From Hirsutella rhossiliensis (taxonomy: Eukaryota > Ascomycota > Sordariomycetes > Hypocreales > Ophiocordycipitaceae): a DNA stretch of 64,000 nt. The position numbers and the translations under genes were made by a program. Positions 36,800 through 50,057 of the stretch are shown one piece after another (positions within the stretch are counted from its first letter, which is position 1; each line of letters starts with the position of its first letter). The notes below the pieces were generated by a model. It made no database searches. It was not told where the DNA came from and was given only the letters and a program-made list of their open reading frames with translations. Location of the stretch: positions 1-64,000 of the forward strand of contig NW_025408682.1 in the NCBI RefSeq assembly GCF_020360975.1, written 5' to 3'.

Positions 36800-39700
36800 T
36801 TCTATTATCCTAATAACCTATAAGGGGGCTATAGCTAGGTTAACTTTACTTCTTTTTATAAAGTCCTAGGATAACGCTACTTCCTTATTAAATAAAATAC
36901 TATTAAAGATCTAGATTTCTACCTCTATAAGAAAGCCCTTAAATTATTTATAAATTACTTTAAGTCTTTCTTATATTAGCCGCTTCCCTTTCTATATACT
37001 TAAGAATTTTCCTATTAAGTATTCTAGGTAGGGTCTAGGCTATATCTTATCTTTAATAGTATTCTATTTAATCTTCTTTTAGTTAGGGTCCCCTTTTAGC
37101 GTCGAGCCGTTTAATAGAGTATCGTTAATAAGGTTAATCTTATTTACTTTTCTTTTAAAGAGAGTATTAACTCTTAGATTATATAATTTAATAAGTCGTT
37201 TCCTCTTTATTTTAAATTTAACCTTTTAGATCTTTCTAAACTTCTTTCTAGCTCTAATAATATTTTTCTTAAATTCTCTTATAGCCTTTATAACTATAAC
37301 TTTAATAATCTCTTTTACTATTTTAAATCTAATAGCTTAAATCGCCTTATCTCCTTTATCTATAATTAATTACTATCGTACTAGTACTATTAAGGGCTTA
37401 TTTACGCTAGTATAAGCTAGGTTAGGGACTTAGTTAGCGTCCCTTCTATAACTAAGGATCTTACCTCCTAGTAAGAGAATCTCGGCCGTTAGGGTGTCTA
37501 TAATAGGTTCTCTCTATAATTATTAGGTAGCTCCTAGGTTATCTTCTTTAACTTTTATTACTAAAGCCTAAAAGAAATTTCTTAGGAGCTAGGTAGCTAT
37601 TTCCTATATAGTCTCCTTAAGCTTTAGTCTTTTATATATATCTTTATTAACTATTTAGGTTATAGTCTAAAAGGATTTTACTATATTAATTATATTTAAA
37701 AGCTCTTATTTAATAGCTCCTACCGCTAGCGTAACTACCTAGAAAGTAATAATCTAATATTTAACCTATATATTACTATTCCTTAAGAAATAATTAAATA
37801 ATATATACGCGGCTCTAATAAATAGTATGCCTAAGATAAAGGGGACTAAGACTCTATCTAGTATAATATAAAGATAGATTAATATCTTAGCTATACTTAG
37901 ATAGAGATTAGTCTCTACCTCCCTAACTATATTTATAAGGGACCTAGTATACGCCGTCGTTAATACTCTTATTAGTAGGATTTTAAGCCTATATATATTT
38001 ATATATCTTTTAATAATAAGGTTTCTTTTAAACTTAGTATCGATTAAGGCGCTTAGAACTTTAGCTTTCTAGCTACTAAGGTATACTTAAATATAGGGTA
38101 GGTCTTATATATACTTAAGTAAGCGGAAAGGTATAAGGACCGTATTTATATATATTATAGGAATCGCTATAAGGTCCCTTAAAGTTATCTCTTAGTATTT
38201 TATTAAGAGTACTACTTCTTATATAATAAATTTATCTTTCTTTAGTCTTATTACCTCTAGAGTTTATTAAATAAATAGTCCTTAGGCTAGTTATATTACG
38301 CTAATTATATTAGTTATAAACCTAACTTCCTTTAGTACTTATTAGACTTTAAGGTACTTATAATCTAATTCTTTATAAGTAAGGTAAGTAAGCTTAATCG
38401 GTTTAACCTAGTATTCTTTATTTTAGTCTTTAAGTTATACTAAAACTACTATAGGTTTTCCTTATAGATATTTAAGAAGGAGTAAACTACTTTCTATATT
38501 ATCTTTAGCTGCTTTTATAACTATTATTATAGCTCTATAAGGTCTTATATTACTCTTTACTTTCTTTAAGGTCTAGAATTTAGTATTTTCTATACCTTAA
38601 GCTATATCTATATATCTCGTACTAAGTCTCTCGCTTAGTTAGGGAATAAAGTCGATTAGGTAATTTAAAGGGATTAAGATTCTTTTATATATAATTTCTC
38701 TAACGATTTTATCCGTAAGTCTATCGAACTTCTTATCTAGATCTACTTTATATCTATAGTATATAGGGATAATCTTTAAGCTAGTTTTTACTATTCTTAT
38801 TATTTCGATTTCCTTTATATCCTTTTTAACTCTTTATCTTTTCCCTTTATAGGTATTAATCCCTATTATAATTATATATATTATCTAATTATATATATCG
38901 CTTTATTATATATTATTAATAATTATAATAACTAATATTATTCTTACTTATTTTCTTATATCGCTTACTTTTAAATTCCTTAGCTTTTATTTATATAAGC
39001 TACTATATCTTTAAAACTAGTCTAAGAAACTAGATTCTCTTTTACTAGTAGCTTAATTTAAGTAAGATAGTATAACTATAGCTTTAACTTATTTTATAAG
39101 TAGTAATATAAAGGAGTCTAGCTATATATCTACCTAGTATATAATAAGCCTTTAAATATATATACCTATTTAAGAAAACCTATTAGTAAGTACTAAGGGA
39201 ATTACGCTTTTATTATCTTTTCTTTTAAGGTAAAGAGTCTTATTTACTACTTTATATATTATAAATCCGATCTTATAGTCCTAAGAGTATAACTTATACT
39301 TATTAGGGTAGTATCCTTTTTTACTATAATAGAAGTATCTCTTAAGCTAGTTAAAAGTATTAACCTAAAACTATATATACTAATTAAATAGGTAGTAAAA
39401 TCTAATAGTATTTACGCTACCTTCTTATCTATAACTTAAAGAGTAGGCTTTACTACTAATACGTTTTTATTCCCTATTAAGCTAGTTAAATATCTATTCT
39501 TACTAGTAAGTAAGGTTAATCTTTATATCTTTAAAGGCTTTTATTAGGTCTAAGATCTCCTTTATAAGCTATCTAGGTTTCTTATTTATTTTCTTATTTC
39601 TTTACCCTTATTAGATTTAGCTTTCTTTATTATTTCGTTAATTTCCTTAAAGAGCTAGTCTTTCTTTAGGTTCTTAAGCTTTTAATTATAGACTTTAGAT

Positions 39701-41003
39701 ACTATATCTCGTCGCTTAATATCCTAGCGAGGTATTAAGTAGTTATTAATTATATAGATAAGGCTTTTATATAAGAGTTTCGAAATAACTTTAGATATCT
39801 TCCTATTTCTCTTTATAACTTTAATAATAAGCTCCTTTAGTATTATATAGTAGATAAAGTATAACTAAACTATAGATTCTTCCTAGCTATTAAGTTATAC
39901 CTTACGCTATAAGTATAAGTAAAGACTATACTATTCTATAACTTTTATAATAGTCTTAGGCTTTTTAGTATTATAATAGTTTAAGCGGTCGTTAGTAGTT
40001 TCTAGTTATTTAATATTATATATATAGTAGTATTAAAGGAGTCTCTTCTTTACTTCTTCTTAGGTAAGTCTATCTATAAGAATTTTAATAGTAAGGGCTT
40101 ATATAAAGGAGATATAGACTTCGAGCTAGTTTATTTTATCCTTATTATAGATATAGTTAACGCGTATCTTTTATTCGAACTTCTTAAGGAATTTAGTTGC
40201 GTTTTTACTATTAAATTTACTAATAGGTAGGAGTTATAGTTAATAGAGTCTTCTTATAAGGTTATCTTAGCTTTTAGTAAGTATATTTCTAAGTCTATTA
40301 GTAATCTTATTAATATCTACCTTAATTTTCTTTATATCGCTAGTAGTAAGATTAAATAATCCCTCTTAATAGCTAGCGTTTCTAGATATAGTATACCTAT
40401 AGATTATAAGGTTACGAAATTTAAAGTTAGAGTTTTCGGAGTTAGAGGATATCTTATTATAACTATCTTATTACTTACTTTCTTATTTATTAGCGGGAGG
40501 TAAGCGTTTTCTATAAGCTACCGCGTAAAGGAGAGCTAAGGTTAAGGTTATTAAGGTATCCCTCGTTAATACCTATATTAATATTATTAATATATATATA
40601 AGTAAGAGGTCTTAGTAGGGTTCTAGAACGGTTTAGATTACGCTATTATTATTATTTATATCTTTTAAAGTATTATATAAAGATTCTAGTTTCTTAACTA
40701 AGTCTTTAATATTAAGGGTTATAAGGCCAATAATAAGAGCTTAGGTTTTTTTAGTATTAGCTTATTACTTTTCCTTTACTACTAGTAAAGATATTATCTA
40801 ATTATTTATTTCTTAGTAAGCCTATCGCCTTATTAGGTCCTTAACTCTAGCTATTAAGGTAGTTATTACTTTAATTATTAAATCCCTAGAATTTATTTTT
40901 TCTAAATAGTACCGTTATCCTCTAAGTATTCTCGGCTTTATAAAGCTACTCGTCGCTATATAAATAAAACGGAATAATAAGTTTATGCCCTAAAGACTAG
41001 TTT
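36800..41003 (-). pseudogene. D gag and protease region, not resolved in detail
   Basis: This fills the space between the 5' LTR of D and RT, where gag and protease belong. It is strongly mutated, and I could not identify a zinc knuckle or protease triad with confidence. The assignment is by position. Confidence 0.45.
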
Positions 41004-41376
41004 TAATAAGGATAAAGGTATATACCTAAAGTATATATAGTATATAGCTAAGGATTAGTAGAGTAATTAACTATATAATTATCTAATTATCGGTCTTATA
41101 TATAGCTCTAAGGGCCTTAGGTTATAAATATAAGTCTTAGAGATTTCTTTACTTTATACCTCTTTATCTCTATTAAAGTCGCGTAACTAGTAGTCTCTAC
41201 TTTAAAAGGGAAAAATAAAAATTCGAATTAACTATAATTAAGGAAGATGCCTTATTAGATAATTAAGGTCTTTATAACGCCTTTAAGTATACTTAAAAGT
41301 AAGTTAAAAGGGGAGTGCTAAGGGTCTTATCCCTTTAATAGGCTAATATCTATAGGGGTACGATCTTACTTATTAA
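41004..41376 (-). repeat. D LTR (5' LTR), approximate ends
   Basis: It pairs with 20294-20665. Confidence 0.8.
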
Positions 41377-41378
41377 AA

Positions 41379-41520
41379 TATTAAAAGGCAAAATCATACT
41401 ATAATATATAAAAATAAAAGATTAAGAACCTATTATACTTCTATAAAAGGAAAATAGTACTATAATAGCTAAGTACTATTATACCCCCTTATATATATAA
41501 CCTATATATTATTAAGCTAA
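41379..41520 (+). mobile_element. Probable 3' end of LINE2, displaced by element D
   Basis: By position this should continue LINE2 after removal of D. A short plus-strand reading remains, with stops, and no tail repeat is clear. Low certainty. Confidence 0.35.
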
Positions 41521-44500
41521 CGGCCTATATATATAGAAGATATATTTTTATTCTATTTTCCTTTTCCTTCTTTAAAGTAGAATCTTTATAATAAAGTCTA
41601 TAGCCTTTTAGCTTAGTCCTTAACCGTTATAAGTATATAACTTAAAGAATTAGGTGCTAGATATATAAGTAGTTAAAGTAGCGATTAAATTTATAATCGT
41701 AATAGGAAGGCTTAATAGAGGATAGCTTCGCACGGCGATAGATTACGCTTTAGATACTAAGAATAAGATACTAAATACTTAGAGAAAGTAGCCTTTAAGT
41801 AGGCCTATTACTAATATTAATAAGGTTAGGTAATATAAAGTATAAGAAGTAAGGGACTTATAAGTAAGATAAAAGCGAGAAAGTATAGTTAGCTAAGTAT
41901 CTACGCCCTATAAAGTATAGTCCCTCTAGGCGATATAAATTAATTTATTTATTCTACTATAGCTTAGCTTATACTAGACCCCGCTATAGCGTGTAAGCTA
42001 ACCTATTACTATACGATAAAAGCTAGGATAAAATTCTTTATAAAAAAGACCTCTTTAAGATCTCTAGTTCTTAATAGGCGCTTAAAATATAGAACTAATT
42101 CTATAGTTATATAATAGCTAGTTCCGCTTACTTATTAATATTAATAGCTTTAATATAAGCTTAATTAACCTCTTAAAAGCAATGCCTAGAATAAACTATA
42201 GCTCTTAAGGTTTAAGAATAAAGAATCCGCTTTATAAAGAAGTTCTACTATTAGAAAACCTTATATAGTAAGATCGACGAACTAAATGTATCGCTAAATA
42301 AATTAGCTTTATTTAATAGTAAACCCGCGAGTAAGCAGCTAATATCTCCTATAATTAAGCTTTACTAATAGAAATATACTACGCTATATAAGTAAGATAG
42401 TAATACTATAATACTTAATACTCTACTATATTTATTTATAGTACCTATGTTTCTTATAAATATAGAGTTAAGTAATAATCTATAAGGAGTACTAAGGGCT
42501 ATACTATTACTATATAAAGTAAAAGTAAAGAAATCGCTATATATAAGTAAGATAAAGTATTATATACTAGTCCCTTAGTATAGGGCTAGTACTTTAACCT
42601 AGCCGTTTACCTAGATTTAGTATAGGTCTAATAAGTAACTAAATAGACTAGCTACTATATATAACTAAACGTATTATACGGACTAGCTACTATATATTAT
42701 TACGCGCGTTAAATATAAACTAGCTACCGGTCTTATAAGTTAAAGTAAGAGTAGTAATAACTATCTATATTCTTCTCTACCCGCTTAAGATCTAGCGGGT
42801 TCTCTATCCTTTATATATACTATAGCGAGCGTAAGACCTTACTTAGGGCTTTAACTAAGTAATATCTTAACCTTATAATCGTATAATAATAGTATAGCGT
42901 ATTAGCGGCATTTCCTAGTATTTTCCCTAGGTAGGTATAGGTATTTCTCTATAATTTCCCTACTATATTCTTATAGTAACTTCTTAGGGAAATATCGGTA
43001 TAGTCCCTAAGGAGCTATTATTACTAAGGAAATCGTAGTATATTTCCTATATAATATATTCCTAGGGGAAATCTCTATAAAATATCTATATAATCCGCTT
43101 AGTTATTGTTTCTAGGATTTCTAGGTAATTTCCTAGAGTTTGCCCGGTAGCTTCTAAGTTCCTTCTTCCGCGGGGAGCCTTAGGGAGTTAAGGGTAACTT
43201 CCTTAAGCGAAGTAGATATTATTATAGGTACCTAGATTATCGACTATAAGGTGTCCCGTAATATAAAGTATACCGTCGCTAAAAAAGGCCTTAAAAGGAA
43301 TAAGTTACTATAGTAAGTATTTACTCTTTATTATATATTTATTATAGATAACTTAATTTAGTATATTCTTTAGACTTAGGAGGTAATACTTACTATATAG
43401 ATATTATTTATTTATATAACGACGCTGCCTTAGGCGTTAATAGAAGACCTTAACCTAAGTAATACTATCCGAGCTCTCTATAGTATTATTAATAGTAAAG
43501 AAAAAGCTTTACTATTAAGGTTTAGTATTATACGTTTATTAAGTTTTCTTAATACCTTATAAGAGCGCGTAAAATAAGCTCGATAAAAAGGATTAATTAT
43601 ATTAAGCTAAGGCTAAGGGGACGCTACCTAAGCTATTAATATATTTAGATATAATATAGATAGACTCTTTAAAATAATAACTTTTAGGTAGTAAATATTA
43701 AGATAAAAGTAATTTACTTAACGATTAAATAGTTTTATACTTAATACTATATTTTTACTAGTAATTTACTTAAAGAAAGCTAAATTATTTATATAAGTTT
43801 ATAGTATTCTACTTTAATATTTAATCTTAATATTAATTTAGGAAAGCTACTTAGAAAATATATAACCCTACCTTTAAGAAGTTAGCTCGAGAAGCTTATA
43901 CTAGAATCCTATCTAAGCTTATAGTAGTATATTTATATTTATCTAAATAAGTAAAGAGAGAGTTAAGTATTAAGGGATAATATATATAACTAAGTTATAT
44001 AAACGTTACTAGGTTAATACCTATAGGTACTTTAAACTTAGATAAATAGCCCTAAATATAAGATATTGCGATTTAATAGATTAAAAGGTATATATAAGAA
44101 AAACTACTTTTTATTTTAGTATCTTATTATTATCTACTAATTACTTAAGCGGTAGATAGTCTAACTACTTTGCGTCTACTAATACTCCCTTAGGCGTTCG
44201 CTTATATTTTATTAAGGTATATATAGCTAAAATATAAACGCCTCTATAAATAAGTTATATAGCGGCTCTTTATTAAAACTTACTCTATCTATTACTATAA
44301 GGGTATCTATTATAAAGACTATTACGCTATATAGGTAAAAGTAAAACGCGCTTTAATAGGTGCGCTATAATTAATATATATCTAATATCTATCTTTCTTC
44401 CTAATAGTATTAGTTAAAGCGTTAAGTATACTATAGATAATATATAAGCTAGCCGGTATTAGTAGATAGTTAAGCGCTATAAGACTAGTATACTATATAT

Positions 44501-45048
44501 TAAATATTCGCGTACTATCTAAGCTAAATAAAAATAAAAGTAACTTAATAAAGACTTTAAGGCTACTAATTTAAATATAGTATATATAAATACTATAGTA
44601 CTTAAGTAGTCTTTATAATTTACCTCTTAAACCGCTATAGGTACCTCTAAGCTAAATTATTACTTAGCTTATAATAGCTTAATCTAGCTATAACTATAAC
44701 CCCGCGCCTATATATACTACTTAAGTTAACGGCGCTTACTAACTAAGTTACCTAGTTATATACTATTAAATTTTATAGACCGGCTAACTTTAAGCTAAGT
44801 CTTTAATTTAAGAGGCCGTCTATACTAAAGAAGTCTAACTTAAGCCGCTTATATTTATATATAAATAAGGCACTAGATTTAATAAAGAACGCTAAGATAG
44901 TATTTACTTAAAAGCTCCTTACTACTTTATAAGTATACTATAATCTAAAGTAATATCGAGAGGTAATACTATATTAAACTTCGTTTAAGTTACTAACTAC
45001 TCTAAGTCCTAACTATCTTTATTCTTACTAAGAAACGCTATACCTCTA
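41521..45048. other. RIP-mutated DNA of unknown origin
   Basis: CA/TG depletion is as strong as in the named elements, so this was repetitive DNA. Plus-strand frames around 43600-44700 are partly coherent when stops are read through, but no domain is recognisable. Near 42905-43135 a run of TTTCCTA and TAGGAAA-type words recurs in both orientations. No LTR pair was found. Confidence 0.4.
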
Positions 45049-45430
45049 GGATTCTATAGAGTATAAGCTAATATAGCTAGCTATTAATCCTTATTTAGTT
45101 AGCTAAAGGACCTAACGAGTAGCTAAACTCTTATATCTAGTAGTCTCTTTAGTAGCGTGCTAAAGAACGTTTTAATAGAGCTACCTTAAGGATTCTATAG
45201 ATTATAAGCTAATATAGCCGGCTAATAATTATTTTTTAGCTAGCTAAAGCACCTAATAAGGTGCCGATCGATTTTCGGGCGACCGAACGGCCTAGCGGGT
45301 AGTTATATATTTTTTATCTAGCTAAAGGATTTAATAGGCCGCTATTCTCTTATATTTAATAACCCGCTAAAGGGCGTCTCGATAAAGCTATATAAAGGGA
45401 TTTATAGATTATAAGCTAACCGTTTCTTAG
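45049..45430. repeat. Three-copy degenerate tandem repeat
   Basis: Copies begin GGATTCTATAGA at 45049 and 45190 and GGGATTTATAGATTATAAGC near 45398. Each is followed by ATAAGCTAA and then a TAGCTAAAG...CCTAA(T/C) segment. Spacing is 141 and about 208 bp. It lies just upstream of the copia coding region and may belong to its leader or LTR. Confidence 0.6.
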
Positions 45431-45499
45431 CTCTTACCTTAGAGTTATATAACCTAATTACTTAGGTAATTATTACGCTAGTTATACCTTTAGTAATTA

Positions 45500-48400
45500 T
45501 ACTCGTTAATAGAATAAAGACTTAGGAAGGACCTCTAGGTAAAGGGGGTTTTTCTTATAAGGTTACTCTTTTAAAGGCAACGCTTTAATATTGCGAGCTT
45601 ATTAGATATAACGCGCTTAAATATTTTATAGATAAAAAGGAAGTAATTCTTATTACTTAGACCTCGCTTCTTAAGTAAACCGTAATCTTAGTAGAGGGTC
45701 CGCTTATAGCCTTATTTATAACTACTATAGTTCGCGCTCTAAAGGACGTTATCGCTAGTAAATAGCTAATAACGTAGCCTTTTATAAAGCGCGTTAGGCT
45801 ACCGTCTAAGCTCGGTTACGTATAGCTATTAAGGTTTCTAGACTCGCTAGAGTAGAAAACTAAACTAGATAAGGAGAAAGGTTTAATTTATATAGACTAG
45901 AGCTAGAGCAACGTAACTATTACTATCGATAGGTATCTTAATACCTAGGGATACTCTAATAAAGACTCGTTATATAAGGTTATCTTATTAGAATATAAGA
46001 GAGTAAGAGACCTTTAAAAGTAGCTCTTTAGACTATTAGATTTACTCCTAAGTGTTTTTTTTTAGATAATACTAACTTATACGTATATATATCTTTACTC
46101 TTATATATTATATCTTCTAGGCTAATACCTATATAAGAATAGCTAGAGTCGCTAAGGAGTAAATATACGACTCCTTAAGATAATTATTCCGAAAACACTT
46201 TATAATATTCCGGTTAAGCTAATTAGCGCGTATACCTATCTTTCTATAAGAGTAAAAGGAGTAATTAAAGTTAAGGGAATATTAGGTCTATTACTTATAA
46301 AGGATTTTAGATACTATATCTAGTTAAATATATATAATTAAACGATTATATACTATAGTATTTATTAGTCGTATATATAGACCTAGCTACTATTTTAATA
46401 TTAGCTAGATAAGAGTAAGTTAGCGTTAAAGGCACTTACGGAGGCGGCGTTAGAAATTATAGGGCTACTAGGACCTGCTTTAATATAGGAGGTTATAGTA
46501 TTTAAACGGCGGCGCGAAAACGCCGTTTAAAAATAAATAAGTTTTAATTTTAACCTAGTAAGCTAGGTTTCTAATAAGTATAGAAAGAATTATATTAAGT
46601 TTTTAAATTTTAAAGGAGCTAACTACTAGATTAAGGGTAAATAGCTTTCTTTTAAGAATAGTAAGTTTAACTTAAAGACTAGCTATATTTAAATAGTTTC
46701 TTATCTATAAAGATATTATAGCGGTCTCTCTTAGTTTTATTCGGAACCTATAAAGGAGGTTTATATTAAACTAACCGACTTCGAAGGTTAATTCGTAATA
46801 GAAATACTCCTATAGCGTAAATAGGTATTTATAGTTATATAAGCGCCTAAGCCGCTAACTAGGGGGGTAGGTAACCTATAGTATCGCCGCCTTAGGCATC
46901 TTAGTCTAAGATTACTAGAGAAGCTATTAAAAGCCTACTTAAGCACTAAGTTTTAAGGCCCTATAATATATAGCTATTAAATATATATAATAGGGAAAGC
47001 TAAGAGGGAAGTCTTAAGAAAAATACTATCCTTAAGGCCTAAAGGTCTAGGGTTATAAGTTAGCTTTAACCTTTACCCTAGCCCTATAATAGTATATAAT
47101 AAGGAAAAGAACTTTGCCCTATTTACTTATATAGATATATCTATAAGGTTCTATTACCTAATAGAAAGAAAAATAGGTATTAAGAATATCTTTAATAACT
47201 TCGTAGTATTACGTAAGGCTTAGTATAGAGTTAAAATAACTATATTAGTTACTAATAGGGAAAGGGCTTTTTTAATAATAAAATAAATAGATTATATAAC
47301 TAATAAAGGGATATAAGTTATATAGTTAGCCCCTTTAACGCCTATATAAAATAGTTATATAAAGAGATTAAGGGTAATAGTAAAGGAAAAAGTAAGGGTT
47401 ATAAGGCTTAACTTAAAGCTTTTAAAAGAGCTATAGCTAGAGATATACTATATAGCGGTATACCTACTTAATATAATACTATTTAAATTATTTAATTATA
47501 GCTAGTAGAGCCTATATAAGCGTTAGTAGACCTAGATAAAAGAAAATAATCTACTTTATTACTATATTAAAGATATTAAACTAGATATTATATATTTAAG
47601 GGTCTTTAGCTATATAGCGTTCTTAATAATAATTACGGTATTAAAATATATTAAGTTATATAAAACGTAATTACCTCTTAAGTAAAGAGCTTATATCGGC
47701 TACTTAGTAGACTATAGGTCTACTTAATAATACGTTATATAGATACCGTTAATTAGATAGAATAAACTAATAGTATTAGCTAATATATAGTTTAATAAGT
47801 CTATAAGCTATAATATAAAAAGAGAAGAGTAAGCCTAGCTAGTCTAAATATATAGCTATAATATCCTTAGAAATATAGCTATAACTAACGTTATAGATAG
47901 CGGGGAACCTAAAACCTTTAGGGTACTAAGTTTATCTAATAATAATATAGATAACGGTTAAACGCTAGAAGAAGTAATTACCCTCTTATAGGACCTATTG
48001 CTCCTATATACTCTAGAAGATTAAGGATTAAAGACGCCCTTATAGGGATTATATAGATATATATATCTTTCCCCTCCGGAAATAGTAGGCCTAGGGATAG
48101 AGATTTTAATATTACCCCTTCTACTTAATACTATATTTAATATAGAGTTACTAAGCTCTATGCCTCTTACGCCCGTAATAGATACTAAAGCTAGCAACCC
48201 CTCCTATATCTTATTAAGGAGATAGCTTAAAGATACGATACCTATATTAATTAACTTATCTCCTTAAGACGAACGTAATAATATGCTTTTTAACTTAGGG
48301 GGTAAAGGAACGATTATAGTATAGGTTTAAGAAGATAACCCTTAGTCTAAACCCTATACCCTTAACCTAGCGGTTAGTAAGGCTAGCTTAAGGATATTAT

Positions 48401-49866
48401 AAATATAAAAATAACATAGATAAAAGGATATATTATAAGGGATTAACCTAAGTAATATTATTAAAGGAAAACGGGCTTATAGGCCTAAGAGATCCTTTAT
48501 TAATAATATTATTATAAAAGTAAGTAAGTATAAGTATTACGTTAAAGATATACCGCCTCCCCCTACTTCCTTTAACGTAGTAATAGCTTTAGAATTTATA
48601 TATAAGTAGAAGGAAGCTATAGACCGCGAAATAGAGGAAAACCTAGTAAGGGGCACGTAAAAGACTATCTTAAAAGCTATTATTAAATAGAAAGGTTACT
48701 TCTTAATCCCCTTATATTAGGTCTTTATATATAAGACCGATAAATAAAGGTATATTATACGCTTTAAAGCACGTATTATAGTTTATAGAGACCTATAACT
48801 TAAAGGTAATAAGGATATATATATAGCTATACTATAAGTATAAATATTTCGACTATTAATAGCTATTTACTACCTTAAGGACTTTAAGATAGAATAATAC
48901 GACGTAAAAATAGTATTTCTATATATAATCCTATACTAAGAAGTCTATTACTAGCCTCTACTAGGATTCTTAATACCTAGGCTATACCTAAAGCTATTAA
49001 AAGTACTATATAGGCTCTATATCTCTTTAAAGCTATAGTTTAAAGAGATATCTAGTTTCTTTACTAAACTAAGAGCCTAGTAGCTAGTAAAAGACGCCCA
49101 TATACTAGTCTATAAGGGCGTTATTATCTTTATCTTTATAGATAATATCGTTATAATATATCTTAAAGGGCAAAAATAAGATTAAAAAGAGCTATATAAA
49201 GCTATTATAAAGAAATATACTATTATATATATAAGAGAGCTACGTTAGTTCCTTAGTATTAAGATTATTAAGGATAAGGATCTTAAGAAGATATAGCTCT
49301 TATAAGCTTCTTATATCTCTAAGACCGCGAAGAAATATTATATCCTTAATAATAATATCCTTTATAAGCCTAAGATCCCGCTAATAATAAAAGAGCTCGT
49401 CCCCTATAAAAAGTAGGCCTTAAAGGAAGAGATATATAAATATATCTCTTTAATTAGGTCGCTTATTTATCTAGTAATTTATACTAAGCTAGATATCGTA
49501 TTTATAGCTAGAAAGCTAGCTTAATATAATTATAACCCTAGGCCGCGCTATAGGTATAAAGTACGTAAGTGCCTAGCTTACCTTTATTATATAAGAAACC
49601 GCTATATTTACTTTATAGTAATAAACTTAATAAGGCGGCTAATATATATATCCGACTCCTTATACGCTAATAACCTAGAGACTAAGAAGTCCTTATAGGG
49701 ATATATATTCCTACTCCTTAATAAGCTAATTAACTAGAAAGCTATTAAGTAAGCTACTATAATAACGTCCTTTATAAAAGCTAAATTATTAGTACTCTTA
49801 TAAATAGCTAAGGAATAAGTAGTATTTAGCTAGCTAATTAAAGAGCTTAGTATTAGTATTAAAGAG
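45500..49866 (+). pseudogene. Ty1/copia polyprotein, part 1 (gag, integrase, RT, start of RNase H), RIP-mutated
   Basis: The plus-strand reading runs for more than 4 kb in nearly one frame. Integrase is clear around 46900-47400, with FTYIDISIRFYYLIERK and a downstream QNSYIKRL that matches the copia QNGxxER box. RT has YDVKIVFLYIILYQEVYYQP near 48900-48960 (normal DVKTAFLYGxLxEEVYMxQP) and IFIFIDNIVI near 49121-49150 (normal FVDDIVI). The RNase H block reads LQGYIFLLLNKLIN near 49690-49740. The order integrase before RT defines copia. It breaks off at 49866, where A2 is inserted. LTRs were not found. Confidence 0.85.
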
Positions 49867-49871
49867 ACTAT

Positions 49872-50057
49872 TATTATAAAGTAAGTAAAGGTATATATAT
49901 AGGTACCGCCTATAAGATAATATTAATAAGCTATATAAAGCTCTTTTATACGCGGCTAGCTTACCCTTATATATATAAGATCCGGCCCTCTATATATAAC
50001 TATATAGCTTAGGCTATAGCCTAAGCCTATTACCTATAATAGTTAAAGACTTTTATA
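49872..50057 (-). repeat. A2 LTR (3' LTR), complete
   Basis: It is 186 bp, the same length as both A1 LTRs. The polypurine tract AAGGGAGGGC (minus strand) lies just inside. Confidence 0.88.

Larger units (their letters stand above)
20294..41378 (-). mobile_element. D: Ty3/gypsy retrotransposon locus with nested insertions
   Basis: About 370-bp direct repeats at roughly 20294-20665 and 41004-41376 are the LTRs. CTCCTCCTT just inside the left LTR is a polypurine tract on the minus strand, so the element reads right to left. Minus-strand RT and integrase motifs confirm a gypsy pol. Removing the nested LTR B and element C (25728-34261) leaves about 12.5 kb, far longer than usual, because about 4.5 kb of extra sequence lies between the integrase end and the 3' LTR. 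I could not find a clear target duplication; the ends are uncertain by about 10 bp. Confidence 0.8.
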
